DNA of 58,751 nt from a bacterium. Its GTDB lineage: Bacteria; Armatimonadota; Zipacnadia; Zipacnadales; Zipacnadaceae. The stretch spans positions 1 through 58,751 of the forward strand of contig JAUWYY010000014.1 of the NCBI GenBank assembly GCA_030615605.1, in the 5' to 3' direction. The translations under genes were made by a program, and so were the position numbers. The stretch's first letter is position 1. Every line of letters starts with the position of its first letter. Of this stretch, positions 47,460-55,155 are shown piece after piece. Under the pieces are notes generated by a model, which did not search any database, was not told where the DNA came from, and was given only the letters and a program-made list of their open reading frames with translations.

Positions 47460-48788
47460 ATGCCCAGGATCGTGACCGAACTACCCGGTCCCAGAGCACG
47501 TGAATATTTGGAGAAATCACAGCAATATGAGCCCCGCTCGATTGGCTATCAGGAGCCCCTCGTCTGGGAGAAGGCCAGCGGCTGCGTGATAACTGATGTG
47601 GATGGCAACGAGTTTATAGACTGGTGCAGCGGTGTGCTGGTGACCAACGTCGGCCACTGCCATCCCTACTATGTCGAGCAGGTCAAAGCCCAGGCCGAAA
47701 AGCTGTTTAACTGCTATGACTTCATTAGCACCCCTCGGGTGGATCTGGCTGAGAAGCTGGTGGAAATCAGCGCTCCGCACCTGGACAAGGCCTTCATTGT
47801 CACCACCGGCAGTGATGCTACCGAAGCAGCCCTGCGCATGGCGCGCCGCGTCCACGAGGGCTGGGAGATCATCGGTTTTCATGGGGCGTTCCATGGGCGG
47901 ACGCTGGGAGCGGCTTCGGTAGGGGCAAGCCTGGGTGTCCACGAAGGCTACGGGCCGCTGGTGCCTGGCTGCATCCACGCACCCTTCCCTTACTGCTACC
48001 GCTGTCCGCTGGGCTGTGAGGGCCCCGAGAGCTGCGGCTTTCAGTGTCTGGAGTACCTGGACTGGGTAGTCTCGCAGGAGAGCTGTGGGGAGCTATGTGC
48101 GGTGATAAGCGAGCCGTATCAGGGCGGGGCCGGCAGTATCATCCCGCCGCCGGGCTGGTTTGAACAGCTTGACCAGTGGCGCAGAGAGCGGGGACTCATC
48201 TTTATCTTGGACGAGGTGCAGTCTTCATTCGGGCGTACCGGGAAGATGTTTTGTATGGAGCACTGGGATATCCAGCCCGACCTGGTGACGCTGGGTAAGG
48301 GCCTGGCCTCAGGCGTGCCCTGCGCGGCGGTAATTGGTACCAGTGAAGTCATGGACGCTCTGCCGCCCGGCTCGATGGGCTCGACCTTCGGGGGAAACCC
48401 CTTAAGCTGTGTGGCTGCGCTGGCTTCGATTGAGATCATTGAGCGGGAGAGACTGGTGGAGAACTCGGCGCGCATGGGCCGACTTATGATGGAGGCCTTT
48501 GCTGCGATGCAGCAGGAATACGAGCAACTCGGCGATGTGCGCGGGATGGGTCTGGTACTGGGCCTGGAAATCGTGGAGGATGAGGCTTCCAAGCAGCCGG
48601 CTGCTGGGCTGGCGGCGGCGATCGTCCACCAGTGCTACCTGCGCGGATTGGCCTGCATCCACCCCATCGGGATGTTCGGCAACGTCATTCGGGTAGCGCC
48701 CCCGCTGGTTATAACTGAAGAGCAGATCGGCGAGAGCCTGGATATATTCGAGGCGGCGTTGCAGGCAGCCCTGGGCGACAATGGATGA
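47460..48788 (+). CDS. Class-III pyridoxal-phosphate aminotransferase
   Basis: Omega-type aminotransferase of the GABA/acetylornithine group. GFHGAFHGRTLGA binds PLP phosphate; FILDEVQSSFGRTGKM contains the PLP-ring Asp; the Schiff-base Lys is in LVTLGKGLASG. A Cys-containing insertion (YCYRCPLGCEGPESCGFQC, ~180-198) is a feature of one archaeal/bacterial GABA-transaminase subgroup. Substrate uncertain: 4-aminobutyrate or a diamine. ATG has GGGAGG upstream. Monocistronic. Confidence 0.88.
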   Translation: MPRIVTELPGPRAREYLEKSQQYEPRSIGYQEPLVWEKASGCVITDVDGNEFIDWCSGVLVTNVGHCHPYYVEQVKAQAEKLFNCYDFISTPRVDLAEKLVEISAPHLDKAFIVTTGSDATEAALRMARRVHEGWEIIGFHGAFHGRTLGAASVGASLGVHEGYGPLVPGCIHAPFPYCYRCPLGCEGPESCGFQCLEYLDWVVSQESCGELCAVISEPYQGGAGSIIPPPGWFEQLDQWRRERGLIFILDEVQSSFGRTGKMFCMEHWDIQPDLVTLGKGLASGVPCAAVIGTSEVMDALPPGSMGSTFGGNPLSCVAALASIEIIERERLVENSARMGRLMMEAFAAMQQEYEQLGDVRGMGLVLGLEIVEDEASKQPAAGLAAAIVHQCYLRGLACIHPIGMFGNVIRVAPPLVITEEQIGESLDIFEAALQAALGDNG

Positions 48789-48857
48789 GAAAGTAAACTG
48801 CGAGGCCCCGAGGGTTGTTGGTATGGAATAGTTGGCTTGAGGGATCAAAGCTCAGCC

Positions 48858-49240
48858 CTACTGGCTCGCCGCCAGAGCTTCGGTGCGCACGGCGGCGATG
48901 GCCATGACATTGACGATTTCTTCGGCCGACGCGGCCCGCGACAGGTCCATCCCCGCCCTGGCCAAGCCCTGGACTAGCGGTCCGTAGGCTTGCCCGTCGG
49001 CTAACTGCCGGACCAGCTTGTAGGCGATGTTGCCGGCATCGAGGTCAGGGAAGATGAGTACATTAGCGCGGCCAATCGCTGGGCGATGTGATCTGGGTTG
49101 CCTACCAGCAGTATCCGGCATATGCCCTCGTCCAGAGCCGTTGCTGTTGCATAGAAGGTGCGATCGTTTTCGGTCTCGGGCAGGGCGACGGTCTTACGCA
49201 GAGCACTAGCGCGCAGACGCAGCGAGTCAATAACTGAGTG
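48858..49240 (-). pseudogene. pta: Phosphate acetyltransferase remnant with internal deletion
   Basis: The upstream part (to ~49234) encodes a Pta-like N-terminus, SLRLRASALRKTVALPE and EGICRILLVGNP. At about 49065-49080 it changes to a different frame encoding the Pta C-terminus (ANVLIFPDLDAGNIAYKLVR, then EEIVNVMAIAAV). The middle ~220 residues, including the catalytic core, are missing and the two halves are out of phase. So it cannot make a working enzyme. Located just after rpsR on the same strand. Confidence 0.85.
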
Positions 49241-49342
49241 TCGGTCGGAAGGTTGATGCCTCATCAGCCCATGCTGCAACCGGCGACGGGTCCAATTCTC
49301 TTACGATGATCCGGTCTGGGACAGCCGGAGGTGTAGCGCTGC

Positions 49343-49576
49343 TTAGTCCGCGGTATAGGGTAGCAGAGCCATCTCTCGGGCTCGCTTTATCTGCTGGGCA
49401 ATGTGGCTTTGGTGCAGGCGACAGTTCTTGGTCTTGCTCGCCTTGAGCATGCTGCCGTCCTCGTCCACGAATCGCTCCAGTAGTCTCACGTTCTTGTAGT
49501 CGATCAAGTATCGCTGCGGATTGGCACAGAACCGGCAACCGGGTCGGCGTTTTTCCTGTCGATAATTCCTACGCAC
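49343..49576 (-). CDS. rpsR: Ribosomal protein bS18
   Basis: 77 residues: basic N-terminus, GCRFCANPQRYLIDYKNV, then SKTKNCRLHQSHIAQQIKRAREMALLPYT. The Cys-x2-Cys with a later Cys/His marks the zinc-binding (C+) form of S18. The GTG at 49576 has AAGGAGG 9 nt upstream; longer in-frame sequence above it is non-conserved. It stands alone, without rpsF/ssb/rplI partners. Confidence 0.95.
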   Translation of the reverse strand: MRRNYRQEKRRPGCRFCANPQRYLIDYKNVRLLERFVDEDGSMLKASKTKNCRLHQSHIAQQIKRAREMALLPYTAD

Positions 49577-49631
49577 TAACAAGTTCCTCCTTGCGTATTG
49601 ACGAGTGGTACTTGGCAAGCAGCGTCACCTC

Positions 49632-49686
49632 AGTCATTGCAGGCACGAAGCCTGACTACTATAACAGAGCTTGGCCAAGTGGTCAA
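49632..49686 (-). promoter_or_regulatory. rpsR promoter and leader hairpin
   Basis: In minus-strand sense TTGACC (49681-49686), 17 nt, TATAGT (49658-49663); start near 49651. The 5' end of the ~75-nt leader folds as AGTCAGGC...GCCTGcaaTGACT (49632-49657), a candidate autoregulatory or stability hairpin. Confidence 0.65.
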
Positions 49687-49811
49687 GGTCAAAGGCGATG
49701 TGTCGGGCTGGTGATGACTCATGGGTGGAGTTGGGGTCACCCAGACACCGTTGCTCGCGGGGTTGTTGGGGATTGTGGAGGCAGTTCTCTTTGCTTCCGA
49801 GCCACCCATCT

Positions 49812-49840
49812 TGCATTGTTCTGCGATTTCTTGTATACTC
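49812..49840 (+). promoter_or_regulatory. Promoter of the cold-shock gene with long leader
   Basis: TTGCAT (49812-49817), 17 nt, TATACT (49835-49840). The start near 49847 leaves a ~124-nt untranslated leader, typical of cold-shock mRNAs. The leader has an inverted repeat GCCGTA (49893-49898)/TACGGC (49927-49932). Confidence 0.65.
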
Positions 49841-49970
49841 TATGGTGACGTGAAGTAGTACTTGCCAGGATAGGCACGTGCTGTTCCGAGGTGCCGTATG
49901 GACGTCCTCCATGGGCCTTTCGGTGGTACGGCGTACTGGCTTGATCCAAATCCAGACGGAGGTTGTTCAT

Positions 49971-50207
49971 ATGGCAACGGGACGTGTCAAGTGGTTCAAT
50001 GACTCTAAGGGCTACGGCTTTATCGAGCGCGACGGGGGGGAGGACGTCTTCGTACACTATTCTGCGATAGCGGGCGAAGGCTACCGCTCTCTGTCCGAAG
50101 GCGCCGTAGTCGAGTTCGACATCGAAGAAGACTCCAAAGGTCCCCGGGCCGCCAATGTGGTGATAACCGAATCGGGCGACGCCGGACCAGAAGACACCAT
50201 GTGGTAG
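49971..50207 (+). CDS. cspA: Cold-shock domain protein
   Basis: 78-residue single OB-fold RNA chaperone. RNP1 KGYGFIE and RNP2 [22 protein letters not shown] is the family hallmark. ATG 49971 has ACGGAGG upstream; the longer open frame from 49878 is leader. Slightly longer acidic C-terminus than E. coli CspA. Confidence 0.95.
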   Translation: MATGRVKWFNDSKGYGFIERDGGEDVFVHYSAIAGEGYRSLSEGAVVEFDIEEDSKGPRAANVVITESGDAGPEDTMW

Positions 50208-50309
50208 TGGCCGAGAGGGCGTCTGCACGGATCATTGCTGCGTCAATACTTACTTGATGACGTTGTGAGTTGTTGGCGTGGGATGTGTCAGTGCTACCGG
50301 AGATGTTGA

Positions 50310-50345
50310 GGAGCTATCCTGATCGACTGGATAGCTCCTTTTTTT
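50310..50345 (+). terminator. Intrinsic terminator of the cold-shock gene
   Basis: Perfect 10-bp stem GGAGCTATCC/GGATAGCTCC with a 9-nt loop, followed by seven T residues. Textbook plus-strand terminator, about 100 nt past the stop codon. Confidence 0.95.
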
Positions 50346-50387
50346 GTGCCATGCGAATGGCAGGATTAGACCGAGGAGCAACAGCTT

Positions 50388-51893
50388 CTAGGCTACCAGG
50401 CCTGTCTCAATGGCTGCGCTTAGCCGGGCCATTGATACCGGCTTGGTAAGTACCTCATCTACATACTTGCTCTGTGTGTAGTCGAGCGGATTGTCCCATC
50501 CGGTCAGCAGGATTACGTGAGGCGCAGGTGAGATCTGCTTGGCAGCCTGTGCCACCTTCGAGCCAGGGATATCGGGCATGCCCAGGTCGGTTATCACCAC
50601 GTCGAAGTGCTGGGTATTGAGCATGCGAAAGGCGTGCTGGCCTGAGGACGAGCCCGTGACCTGATGTCCCAGGGCGGTGACGGATTCGCACAAGACCTCG
50701 CAGAGAGCGTGTTCGTCGTCAACGACCAGGATACGTGCGCCCTGGGTATGGGTAGTGGACTGCACAGTATCTACCTCCTCGATGGGTTCAGTAGGTTGGT
50801 CTGGGCGAGGGAGAGTAACGGTAAAGATAGTGCCTTCACCAACATTGCTGTCAACAGTGATTCTCCCGCCGTGGCGGTGCACTGATTGCTTGCCCAGGGC
50901 CAGTCCCAGTCCCAGGCTGCCGCCGCTCTTGGTGGTGAAAAACGAGTCAAATATGCGACTCTGTACCTCCGGAGGCATGCCATGTCCAGTATCTTCGAAG
51001 GTCACGGTTATGGTAGTGGGCGTGGATTGGGTGGAAATGACCAGGCGGCCACCGTCAAGCATGGCGTCGCAGGCGTTGGTGATAAGGTTGGTGAAGAACT
51101 GGCGCAGTTCTGCGGGATTGCCCTGACATGGGGGCAAGGAGCTTAGGTGCGTCTCCATTTCGATGTGCTTACCATCCCGATGGGGCTGTTCGTGCCAGTG
51201 ATAGCGGGTGTTGGCGATGACTTCCTGCAGCAGTTCGTCCATATCAACTGACACGAATTCTCCCCCGCTCTGCTCACCCTTAGCGTAGCGCATAATTCGC
51301 TTGACGGTCTCCCCGCCGTCAAGAGCAGCTTTTTCGATGGTCTTGAGAGCCTCCTGCATGTGCGGATCAGATGTCTTCATTAGCAGCAACTGGGTGCGTC
51401 CGAGAATAGCACCCAGTGTATTGCGAAAGTCATGAGCAACGCCGCTGGCAATCTCCCCGAGGGCACGCAGGCGCTCAGCCTGCAACGCCTCTTCGGTCAG
51501 ATCAATCCGATCAGGCGTAGCCCGGGCAATGATTAGATACCTATCTGCCTGGCCAGTCTGCACCTTGCTGATGGAGACCTCTACCGGTAATATCGTTCCG
51601 TCCTCTCGCTGAATCTGACCGGACTTGCAGCACACCTTCCCGAGTTGCTCAACCTCTTCTTTGGTTTCAGCCAACCACTTGCGCATGTGCCCGGGCACCA
51701 GGTCACCAACCGCCCGACCTATCAAGTCGGAGGGAGCACAGCCCGTCATCTGAATAGCAGCACGATTGGCGTACTGGATGGTGCCGTCCTGCCCAGCAAC
51801 CACAAGCGGATCAGGACAGCTTGCCAGCAACCTGTATGCTGTGGTAGTATCTTTCCTGTGGGCCACTGCCGGATCTGTGCTTGCTGTTGACAT
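50388..51893 (-). CDS. Hybrid histidine kinase: PAS, HisKA, HATPase, receiver
   Basis: Soluble 501-residue kinase. A PAS domain (~20-125, LVVAGQDGTIQYANRAAIQMTG) is followed by a HisKA region with phosphoacceptor H154 (GVAHDFRNTLGAIL), then HATPase (N box NLITNACDAM, G1 DTGHGMP, G2 GLGLALGKQ). A C-terminal receiver carries D436 (VVITDLGMPD). No TM, so a cytosolic signal is sensed through PAS. A phosphorelay partner is not adjacent. Monocistronic; no clear promoter seen in 51894-52132, where only GC-rich sequence occurs. Confidence 0.92.
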   Translation of the reverse strand: MSTASTDPAVAHRKDTTTAYRLLASCPDPLVVAGQDGTIQYANRAAIQMTGCAPSDLIGRAVGDLVPGHMRKWLAETKEEVEQLGKVCCKSGQIQREDGTILPVEVSISKVQTGQADRYLIIARATPDRIDLTEEALQAERLRALGEIASGVAHDFRNTLGAILGRTQLLLMKTSDPHMQEALKTIEKAALDGGETVKRIMRYAKGEQSGGEFVSVDMDELLQEVIANTRYHWHEQPHRDGKHIEMETHLSSLPPCQGNPAELRQFFTNLITNACDAMLDGGRLVISTQSTPTTITVTFEDTGHGMPPEVQSRIFDSFFTTKSGGSLGLGLALGKQSVHRHGGRITVDSNVGEGTIFTVTLPRPDQPTEPIEEVDTVQSTTHTQGARILVVDDEHALCEVLCESVTALGHQVTGSSSGQHAFRMLNTQHFDVVITDLGMPDIPGSKVAQAAKQISPAPHVILLTGWDNPLDYTQSKYVDEVLTKPVSMARLSAAIETGLVA

Positions 51894-52132
51894 TGCACCA
51901 GTTTTGGCAGGCTGTTGCGCCAGCGGAATCCCCCCCGGGAAACGAGGTTTAGGCGAGTAGCGCGGCCGCCTCCTTAAGATGTATCGGCATTTTGGCAGTA
52001 AAGTTTACCCTCAGCCCCTTCGGCAGCGGGGGCATAATCCTCACGGAGGTCCTACAGCCAGTAGTATCGAAGCAGTATACAGCGTCTTTGTTCCCACCCT
52101 AACATTCCACGTTCATCGAGGAGGTAGCTGAT

Positions 52133-52711
52133 ATTAAGACCAAATTTGGCGTAATGGGCTCGGCAGGCGGAGAATTCGCTGCTGAGGTCATGGAAAAAGC
52201 TTTTCAGTTAGGCGAAGAGATTGCCAAACACGATTGTATCATCCTGACAGGTGCTTGCCCGGGTCTGCCCCAGCAGGCTGTTTTGGGCGCACAGAAGCAC
52301 GGCGGGCTGGTGGTGGGCATCTCTCCGGCGCTGGGACTTGACGAACACAAAATCCGCTATCAGTCTCCCCATGAGGGCTATGACATAATCATATTCACGG
52401 GCAGCGGCCTGATGGGGCGAGAGATAACTAATATCAGAAGCTGCGACATTGTTGCTATCGTCGGCGGCCGCTCGGGTACGCTGGGCGAGTTTGCCATCGC
52501 CTACGACGAGGGTAAGGTTATCGCTGTGTTGGAGGGTACCGGCGGCATTGCTGACCACATTGACGAAGTCGTGGGGGTCATTGACAAGGAGACTGGTGTG
52601 GAGATTGTCTACGACAGCGACCCGGCAGCTTTGGTAGAAGTGGCGGTCGCCTGTCATCAGCGGCGCGTGGAGGCGGGAGTTGCCTATCTGGGCCCGCGTA
52701 CCAACGTATGA
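52133..52711 (+). CDS. SLOG/TIGR00725-like Rossmann-fold protein
   Basis: Putative nucleotide/nucleoside-binding protein of the LOG/DprA-like superfamily. GVMGSAGGEFA at the start, LTGACPGLPQQAVLGAQ, and GGRSGTLGEFAIAYDEGK (the PGGxGT-type loop). ATG 52154 falls inside the first beta strand (KFGVMGSAGG). An in-frame ATT at 52133, 8 nt after GAGGAGG, would give the full strand, so an AUU start is likely. Overlaps the next frame region; probable operon with the beta-CASP gene. Confidence 0.75.
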   Translation: MKTKFGVMGSAGGEFAAEVMEKAFQLGEEIAKHDCIILTGACPGLPQQAVLGAQKHGGLVVGISPALGLDEHKIRYQSPHEGYDIIIFTGSGLMGREITNIRSCDIVAIVGGRSGTLGEFAIAYDEGKVIAVLEGTGGIADHIDEVVGVIDKETGVEIVYDSDPAALVEVAVACHQRRVEAGVAYLGPRTNV

Positions 52712-52722
52712 AGGAGGCCTCT

Positions 52723-54162
52723 ATGAGATTACAGTTTCTGGGTGCCGCCCGCCAGGTCACCGGTTCGATGTACTATCTGCAGACCGAGGCAGGCGAATTA
52801 TTGGTTGATTGCGGCTTCTATCAGGGCCCCGACCACCCCCGGCAGCAAAATCGCCGGGACTTTGGCTTTGACGTTAGGAAGCTGAACTGGGTATTACTCA
52901 CTCACGCTCATCTGGATCACTGTGGCTTGCTGCCGCGGCTGGCGGCGATGGGCTTTCAGGGCGAGGTCATCTGCACTTCGGGAACCGCTGACCTCAGCGA
53001 GTTGATACTGTTGGATAGCGCCCACATCCAACAGGAAGATGCCGAATTCGATATGAAGAGGTGGCGCCGGCACGGCCGCCATGGCCCACCTCCCCTGCCG
53101 TTATACACGATTGAGGATGCCCACAACTGTCTCCAGACGTTCCGGGACGTATCTTATGATCAGGTGGAGGAGCTTGCGCCCGGACTGGCCGTGCGCTTCC
53201 GCGATGCCGGTCACATCCTGGGAGCCGCTTCTGTGGAAGTCTGGATTGGAGAGGGCGGCGCAGAGCGCAGCGTGGTCTTCTCCGGTGATCTGGGCAGCTC
53301 GGGACGTCCTATCCTGCGCGATCCTCACTTGCCGGAGCCGGCAGATGTTATCGTGACTGAGTCAACCTATGGTGACCGCCAGTGTGAATCGCACGACCAA
53401 ACAGTAGCCCAGTTTGCTGAGGCCGTAGCAGCGACGCTGGCCGGAGGCGGGCAGGTGATCATTCCGTCCTTTGCCGTGGGCCGGACGCAAGCGGTACTCT
53501 ATGAGCTGGCTGAACTCATCCGCAGCGATCAAATTCCCGCGATTCCCGTCTTCGTAGACAGCCCTATGGCGATTGAGGCCACCGGGATACTGCGGCGACA
53601 TCCGGAGTGTTTTGACGAAGAGATGAACCAGCTTATCCAGGCTGACCAGTCGCCCTTCCAGTTGCCGCAACTGGAGATTTGCCGTAGCCGGGATGCTTCG
53701 ATAGCTATCAACGACTTTCGCGACCCGTGTATTATCGTCTCAGCCAGTGGTATGTGTACGGGCGGGCGCATCCGCCATCACCTGCGCCATCATCTGGAGC
53801 GACCCCAGGATCTGCTGCTATTCGTTGGCTACCAGGCCGCCGGCACACTGGGTCGGGCCATCGTTGACGGGGCGCGGCGTGTGCGGGTATTCCCGCACGA
53901 GTACCACGACGTGCGCTGCCGGGTGGAGCAGATAGACGGGTTCTCGGCTCACGCCGACAGCGCTGAGCTGGTAGACTGGGTGACAGCCGTAGGAGCTAAC
54001 GCCGAGGCGATATTCTGCACGCACGGCGAAGAGCGGGCGGCCACAGCTTTGGCCCAGCAGCTACGGCAGAGATTGACTGGCTCAGTCTATGTTCCCGAGC
54101 TTCTGGATGTAGTCGATCTGCGCCGGCCCAGCTTAACAGATGATGTTGGCGTCGTCAGCTAG
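52723..54162 (+). CDS. Beta-CASP metallo-beta-lactamase RNA-processing nuclease
   Basis: 479 residues, YSH1/CPSF73-like. Metal site THAHLDHCGLLPRL; DAGHILGAASVEVWIG; STYGDRQCE; beta-CASP motifs VFVDSPMAIEAT and ASGMCTGGRI, and C-terminal FSAHADSAELVDW. Expected endo/exoribonuclease. ATG 52723 has GAAGGAGG upstream; a start at 52708 is less likely. It follows the SLOG gene by 11 nt. Converges on the OmpR-type regulator with a CCGGAC/GTCCGG inverted repeat (54164-54200) between the two genes. Confidence 0.9.
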   Translation: MRLQFLGAARQVTGSMYYLQTEAGELLVDCGFYQGPDHPRQQNRRDFGFDVRKLNWVLLTHAHLDHCGLLPRLAAMGFQGEVICTSGTADLSELILLDSAHIQQEDAEFDMKRWRRHGRHGPPPLPLYTIEDAHNCLQTFRDVSYDQVEELAPGLAVRFRDAGHILGAASVEVWIGEGGAERSVVFSGDLGSSGRPILRDPHLPEPADVIVTESTYGDRQCESHDQTVAQFAEAVAATLAGGGQVIIPSFAVGRTQAVLYELAELIRSDQIPAIPVFVDSPMAIEATGILRRHPECFDEEMNQLIQADQSPFQLPQLEICRSRDASIAINDFRDPCIIVSASGMCTGGRIRHHLRHHLERPQDLLLFVGYQAAGTLGRAIVDGARRVRVFPHEYHDVRCRVEQIDGFSAHADSAELVDWVTAVGANAEAIFCTHGEERAATALAQQLRQRLTGSVYVPELLDVVDLRRPSLTDDVGVVS

Positions 54163-54201
54163 GCCGGACGTTGTGGCCCAGCGGATGACTCGCAGTCCGG
54201 A

Positions 54202-54912
54202 TTAGATGGCTTGCTGGCGTTGAGGTTCCCTAAACATATATCCTACGCCGGGGACTGTGACAATGCGCTGAGGACTGCTGCGGTTGTCCTCGATTTTCTG
54301 GCGGAGGCGACCAATGTGCACACTCAAAGTGCGTGTCCGAATGTCCTCGTCGTAGCCCCACACTTGCCACAGAAGCTCCTCAGAGTGGCAGACCTCCCCG
54401 GCCTTGGTCATCAGTGTCTGAAGCAGATCGAATTCCTTGGGTGTCAGGTCTAGCGAGTCGTCGTTGACCCACACCCGGCGCTGGCGAGTGTCGAGGCGGA
54501 CTCCGTCGGCCTCGAGGATATTCGCACCGTACTGCTCTACCCAGGGCTGTCCCGCCCGGCGCAAACAGGCATCCATTCTAGCGCGCAGCTCGCGCAGATC
54601 AAACGGCTTAGGCAGATATCCGTCAGCACCCAGCTCCAGCGCCGCCATGCGGTCGCCCTGCTCGGTTCGTGCCGAGGTCACCAGGATAGGAATCATGCTG
54701 TTGCGGCGCAGCTCGGCGAGCAGGTCAAGGCCATCGGTATCTGGCAGCATAAGATCCAACAGTAGCAGACTGAAGCTGCGTTCTGTCAGATAGCGGCGAG
54801 CCTGGGCAGCAGTGTACGTCACTGCCACAATGTAGTTGTGGTCGGCCAGGGTCGAACGCACTGACTGGCCGAATTGCCTGTCATCGTCGCACAACAGAAT
54901 CCGGGTGGGCAT
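54202..54912 (-). CDS. OmpR/PhoB-family response regulator
   Basis: Receiver (1-115) with acidic cluster CDDD (8-11), D53 in LLLDLMLPDTD, and K in YLPKPF. A winged-helix DNA-binding domain (~135-230) has LTPKEFDLLQTLMTKAGEVCHSEELLWQVWGYDEDIRTRTLSVHIGRLRQKI-type signature in order. No kinase adjacent. Upstream region 54913-55085 shows no strong promoter on this strand. Confidence 0.93.
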   Translation of the reverse strand: MPTRILLCDDDRQFGQSVRSTLADHNYIVAVTYTAAQARRYLTERSFSLLLLDLMLPDTDGLDLLAELRRNSMIPILVTSARTEQGDRMAALELGADGYLPKPFDLRELRARMDACLRRAGQPWVEQYGANILEADGVRLDTRQRRVWVNDDSLDLTPKEFDLLQTLMTKAGEVCHSEELLWQVWGYDEDIRTRTLSVHIGRLRQKIEDNRSSPQRIVTVPGVGYMFREPQRQQAI

Positions 54913-55080
54913 TTATACCACCGTTCATTACTGCTCAACCCCCCCGTTGTAAAGGTGTTGCAAGATAGATGAGTTCTCTGTGATGATATAATCGGCGCTT
55001 GGGGTGTCCAAGTTAAGGCCTTGCCCAAATGTGCGCTGGCCGTTTGGTGCAATCCTCCCTGTCACTGGAGAGATAGTGAC

Positions 55081-55120
55081 ATATTAAGAAAAACGGAGCC
55101 AGCTTGGGGCACTGGCTCCG
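55081..55120 (-). terminator. Intrinsic terminator of the pyrophosphatase gene
   Basis: 9-bp stem CGGAGCCAG/CTGGCTCCG (55094-55102 with 55112-55120), 9-nt loop. In minus-strand sense it is followed by TTTTTCTTAATAT. It lies about 35 nt past the hppA stop. Confidence 0.9.
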
Positions 55121-55155
55121 TTGCAATAGCATCTATCTTCTAAGTGGTCGGTTGG

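Noticed and set aside
54164-54200. CCGGAC/GTCCGG inverted repeat between convergent genes
   Set aside because: 25-nt loop and no T-tract; too weak to call a terminator.
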